Assembly: GCA_002366595.1 (NCBI GenBank)
Contig: DFBK01000079.1
Coordinates: 1-16,740, forward strand
DNA from: Anaerolineales bacterium UBA3082
Lineage (GTDB): Bacteria > Chloroflexota > Anaerolineae > UBA7937
Direction of reading: 5' to 3'
DNA: 16,740 bases
In this document: piece after piece, positions 14,172 through 16,740 of the stretch
Numbering within the stretch: position 1 is the first letter of the stretch
How the letters are laid out: every line of letters begins with the position of its first letter
Notes under the pieces: generated by a model
The model's database searches: none
The model's input: the letters and a program-made list of their open reading frames with translations, nothing else
What the model was told of the DNA's origin: nothing
Made by a program: the position numbers and the translations under genes

Positions 14172-14509
14172 GCAAACAGGCAAAGGTCTTCATTGAGCAT
14201 ATTTTGGAAAGCATACTCCTCATTCAAACCTACACAGATCAGCTTTCGAAGGATGACTTTCTTGCGTTACCCCAAGTACAAGATGCCGTCACCCGGAGAC
14301 TGGAGATCATCGGAGAGGCGGTGAAAAACCTTCCCTCGGAGCTGAAGGAACAGCATGCCGAGGTGCCGTGGCGTCAAATCGCCAGAATGCGGGATGTGCT
14401 TATTCATCGCTATTTTGGTGTGGATTTGGAATTGACGTGGAAAACATTGCGACAAGATTTGCCGGAGCTGGAGCAGAAGTTTTTGAGGATTCTGGAGGAG
14501 ATGGAATAG
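14168..14509 (+). CDS. hepT: HEPN-domain ribonuclease toxin (HepT, DUF86)
   Basis: 113 residues, mostly helical. The HEPN active site RX4HXY is intact: Arg75, His80, Tyr82 in RMRDVLIHRYFGV. Earlier helices carry VQDAVTRRLEIIGEAVKNL, the usual DUF86 core that packs the dimer. Known members cut RNA (tRNA in some cases) when not modified by MntA at the motif Tyr. The start is a GTG overlapping the mntA stop, with no separate ribosome-binding site needed. All catalytic residues are present in both partners, so the system looks functional. Such pairs stabilise genomic regions or act against phage; which applies here cannot be read from sequence. Confidence 0.92.
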   Translation: MSKQAKVFIEHILESILLIQTYTDQLSKDDFLALPQVQDAVTRRLEIIGEAVKNLPSELKEQHAEVPWRQIARMRDVLIHRYFGVDLELTWKTLRQDLPELEQKFLRILEEME

Positions 14510-14645
14510 AGGGTGTCGTCACTTCAGTTAGCAGGCGTTAGGCGAAATATGCCAGGGGAGCCGATGCAGTGAAGGTGCGGGATGTCATCAACTGCTTACA
14601 TGTCATAAGTCATGGCTGAAGTGGTAGCCAGAAAGGGTTGTACCT

Positions 14646-16625
14646 TTGAGCGCCATCGATGAGGTGAGGGAGAGAACGGACATCGTGGAGTTGGTGACCG
14701 CTTATTTCCCCTTGCAGAAGGCGGGTCGCAACTTCAAGGCCCTTTGTCCTTTCCATAAGGAAAAGACCCCTTCTTTTATCGTCTTCCCCGATAGTCAGAG
14801 GTGGCATTGCTTCGGGGCCTGCGCTGCCGGCGGGGACATTTTCACCTTCGTCATGAAGATGGAGAACCTGGAGTTCGGCGAGGCTCTCCGCTTTCTGGCT
14901 CGCCGGGCAGGGATCTCCCTTGCTCCTCGTAGAGGAGAGGAGGTGGAGGAGGAGAAAAGGAAAAGTCTCCTTCTCCGCATCAACGCTGCTGCGGCTCAAT
15001 ATTTCCACCATCTCCTCCGGGAGAGCCCGGAAGGGGAGTTCGTACGAGAGTACCTGGTATGCCGGAAGATAGAACCCACCAGTATCGAGGCTTTCCAGTT
15101 GGGGTACGCCTTAGATGAATGGGAGGCCCTAAAAGGGTATCTTGTGGAGAGGGGGTACGAGGAGGCCGATATCTTCGCCGCGGGGCTCAGCGTGGAGCGC
15201 GTCCGAGAGGATCCTGGAAGGAAAGGTGGAGGGTATTACGACCGTTTTCGAGGGCGGCTTATCTTCCCCATCAGGGATATCCGAGGGGAGGTGATAGGTT
15301 TTGGCGCTCGGGCCCTAGACGATTCCCAGCCCAAGTATCTCAACTCTCCCGAGACTCCGCTCTTCAGCAAGGGCAGAGTGCTCTACGGGATCGACCTCGC
15401 CAAGCGAGCCGTTCGAGAGAAGGATCAAGTCATCATAGTTGAGGGGTATACCGACGTGATAAGCGCGCACCAGAGAGGCTTCAGAAATGTTGTAGCCTCC
15501 ATGGGCACGGCCTTAACGGAGCATCAAGTGCGGGAACTGAAGCGGCTCACCAAGCGGTTCGTCCTGGCGTTAGACGCCGACAAGGCCGGCGATGCGGCCA
15601 CTCGGAGGGGCTTAGAGGTGGCTACAGAGGTCTTTCGAGACAGCGTAGTCCCCGTCCCTTTAGGGCGCAACCTCATCAGATACGAAGCCCGGCTGGATGC
15701 CGATATCCGCATCGCTATCCTTCCGGAGGGAAGGGACCCTGACGATGTCTTGAGGGAGGAGGCGGGGCTTTGGGCTAAGTTGGTGGAGGGGGCTCTTCCG
15801 GTGGTGGACTACTACTTCTCTTTGCTCCCCTCTCGCTTGGATCTGAGTTCTGCCAAGGGGAAGTCAGCGGCAGCGAAAGAACTCTTACCCATCATAGAGG
15901 AGTTGGGCGACGAGGTGGAGAAGAGCCATTACTTGCAAAAATTAGCCCGCTTGATTAAAGTAGACGAGAAGAGGCTCTTATTGGAGACCGAGCCCAAGAG
16001 GTTTCTGGAGCCACAGGAGCAGAGGGGCGGTCTCATATCCGGTTTCCCTGGTTTTCTCTTGGGTGTGGAAAAGCGGTTGCTTCTGCTCTTCTTGGAAGAA
16101 CCTGGGCGGATGAAGAGGGTAGGCGAAGAACTGGAGGAGGTTGGCTCTGAGCCTTTGGCCCCCGAGGATTTCGAAGACATCGAAAACCGTGAGATATTCT
16201 CTGCTCTGCGAGGGTGGTTGTCCAAGAGGCTCCTGGAAAGAGAAGAAGGGAGCATGGAAGAGCCATGGGATCTAGAGCGTTTCGAGGCCAATCTGGATGC
16301 CATGTTGCAGGAGAGGTTCGTCCATCTCCTCGATCTGAGAAGCCGGATGTCCGTTCTTGCAGAGAGGGATGATGACTGGGAAGCGGTCCTTTGTGCGCTG
16401 AGGTTGCGAGAGCATAGATTACAACGGGAGATGGAAACGCTGCATTTTCTGGAAAGGGATGCCGAGGAGGAGGAAGATAGGGAGACGCTCATGCGGTTGG
16501 CTCGGGTGACGAGTCAACGAAAGGATGAAGTGGCGAGAGTCAAAAAGGCGAGGTATGAGAAGAGCCTTCTGCGACGCAGCAGAAGGGAACGGCCTTGGGA
16601 AGGTTCGTGGTTGGTGGAGGCATAG
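14646..16625 (+). CDS. dnaG: DNA primase
   Basis: A 659-residue primase that lays RNA primers at the replication fork. The N-terminal zinc-binding domain has Cys34, His37, Cys55 and Cys59 (CPFHKEKTPSF, then WHCFGACAAGGD). The last pair is spaced Cys-x3-Cys rather than the commoner Cys-x2-Cys, as I recall in Chloroflexota. The catalytic TOPRIM core has IIVEGYTDV (Glu266) and LALDADKAG (Asp310, Asp312), preceded by GFGARALDDSQPKYLNSPET. The C-terminal 200 residues are the charged helicase-binding domain. The start is a TTG at 14646-14648 supported by AAAGGG 8 bases upstream and by the family N-terminus (SAIDEVRERTDIVELV) directly after it. It is followed by rpoD after 27 bases, the macromolecular synthesis operon arrangement. 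The 136 bases upstream hold nothing recognised. Confidence 0.96.
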   Translation: MSAIDEVRERTDIVELVTAYFPLQKAGRNFKALCPFHKEKTPSFIVFPDSQRWHCFGACAAGGDIFTFVMKMENLEFGEALRFLARRAGISLAPRRGEEVEEEKRKSLLLRINAAAAQYFHHLLRESPEGEFVREYLVCRKIEPTSIEAFQLGYALDEWEALKGYLVERGYEEADIFAAGLSVERVREDPGRKGGGYYDRFRGRLIFPIRDIRGEVIGFGARALDDSQPKYLNSPETPLFSKGRVLYGIDLAKRAVREKDQVIIVEGYTDVISAHQRGFRNVVASMGTALTEHQVRELKRLTKRFVLALDADKAGDAATRRGLEVATEVFRDSVVPVPLGRNLIRYEARLDADIRIAILPEGRDPDDVLREEAGLWAKLVEGALPVVDYYFSLLPSRLDLSSAKGKSAAAKELLPIIEELGDEVEKSHYLQKLARLIKVDEKRLLLETEPKRFLEPQEQRGGLISGFPGFLLGVEKRLLLLFLEEPGRMKRVGEELEEVGSEPLAPEDFEDIENREIFSALRGWLSKRLLEREEGSMEEPWDLERFEANLDAMLQERFVHLLDLRSRMSVLAERDDDWEAVLCALRLREHRLQREMETLHFLERDAEEEEDRETLMRLARVTSQRKDEVARVKKARYEKSLLRRSRRERPWEGSWLVEA

Positions 16626-16652
16626 CCTTAGCATTAGGCGGAGTAGAGCGGT

Positions 16653-16740
16653 ATGTCTAAGCCCTCTCCACAAGAGTTGGCGATCGATGGGTTGATCGCC
16701 AAAGGGGCACAACAGAGGTTTCTCACCGAAAAAGACATTC
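16653..16740 (+). CDS. rpoD: Primary RNA polymerase sigma factor, N-terminus only (cut by window end)
   Basis: 29 codons from the ATG at 16653: SKPSPQELAIDGLIAKG, then AQQRFLTEKDI. The pattern DGLIAKG...G/R-FLTxxDI is that of sigma region 1.1, which masks the DNA-binding regions of free sigma-70. Position directly behind dnaG (27 bases) is the classic context of rpoD (sigA). GGCGGAG lies about 9 bases before the ATG. Without regions 2-4 the call rests on this short match plus synteny; an alternative protein after dnaG is possible but unlikely. Confidence 0.8.
   Translation, partial: MSKPSPQELAIDGLIAKGAQQRFLTEKDI

Overview
The window reads like a chromosomal stretch of a GC-rich bacterium, most probably a member of the Chloroflexota (inference from gene content; no rRNA or tRNA is present to fix it). 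The pointers are a Gram-positive/Chloroflexota-type LexA box (GAAC-N4-GTTC) in the recA promoter, the order recA-recX-rny, a DnaG zinc site with the spacing Cys-x3-Cys, and a solo MttB-type methyltransferase.

Left part (1-2430): the N-terminal 250 residues of a ketopantoate reductase run leftwards off the window edge. Behind its start lies a gene graveyard of about 1.7 kb. It holds three GC-rich hairpins in a row (805-905), a decayed methionyl-tRNA formyltransferase with in-frame stops (909-1292, minus), the C-terminal scrap of a DDE transposase (1669-1860, minus), and a truncated, frameshifted glycerol-3-phosphate dehydrogenase C-terminus (2018-2430, plus).

Middle (2431-6750): an intact thioredoxin with its own promoter faces a small unrecognised protein across a strong bidirectional terminator. 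Next, on the minus strand, are a secreted 5'-nucleotidase/2',3'-cyclic phosphodiesterase with a long structured leader and a full-length MttB-family corrinoid methyltransferase. The methyltransferase is divergent from a large one-polypeptide Type IIG-like restriction-modification enzyme (6750-10046, plus).

Right part (10047-16740): a housekeeping block, all on the plus strand. recA has a near-consensus promoter with a LexA box in the spacer. It is followed by recX after a structured intergenic element and a terminator-like hairpin, and then by rny (RNase Y). A MntA-HepT (MNT/HEPN) toxin-antitoxin pair sits between rny and the dnaG-rpoD pair. rpoD is cut by the window end after 29 codons.

No CRISPR array, tRNA or rRNA was recognised. 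The items most worth a second look are the recA-recX intergenic RNA/DNA element, the 10-bp-phased repeats at the promoter of the restriction-modification gene, the leader of the nucleotidase gene, and the cluster of dead essential-type genes.
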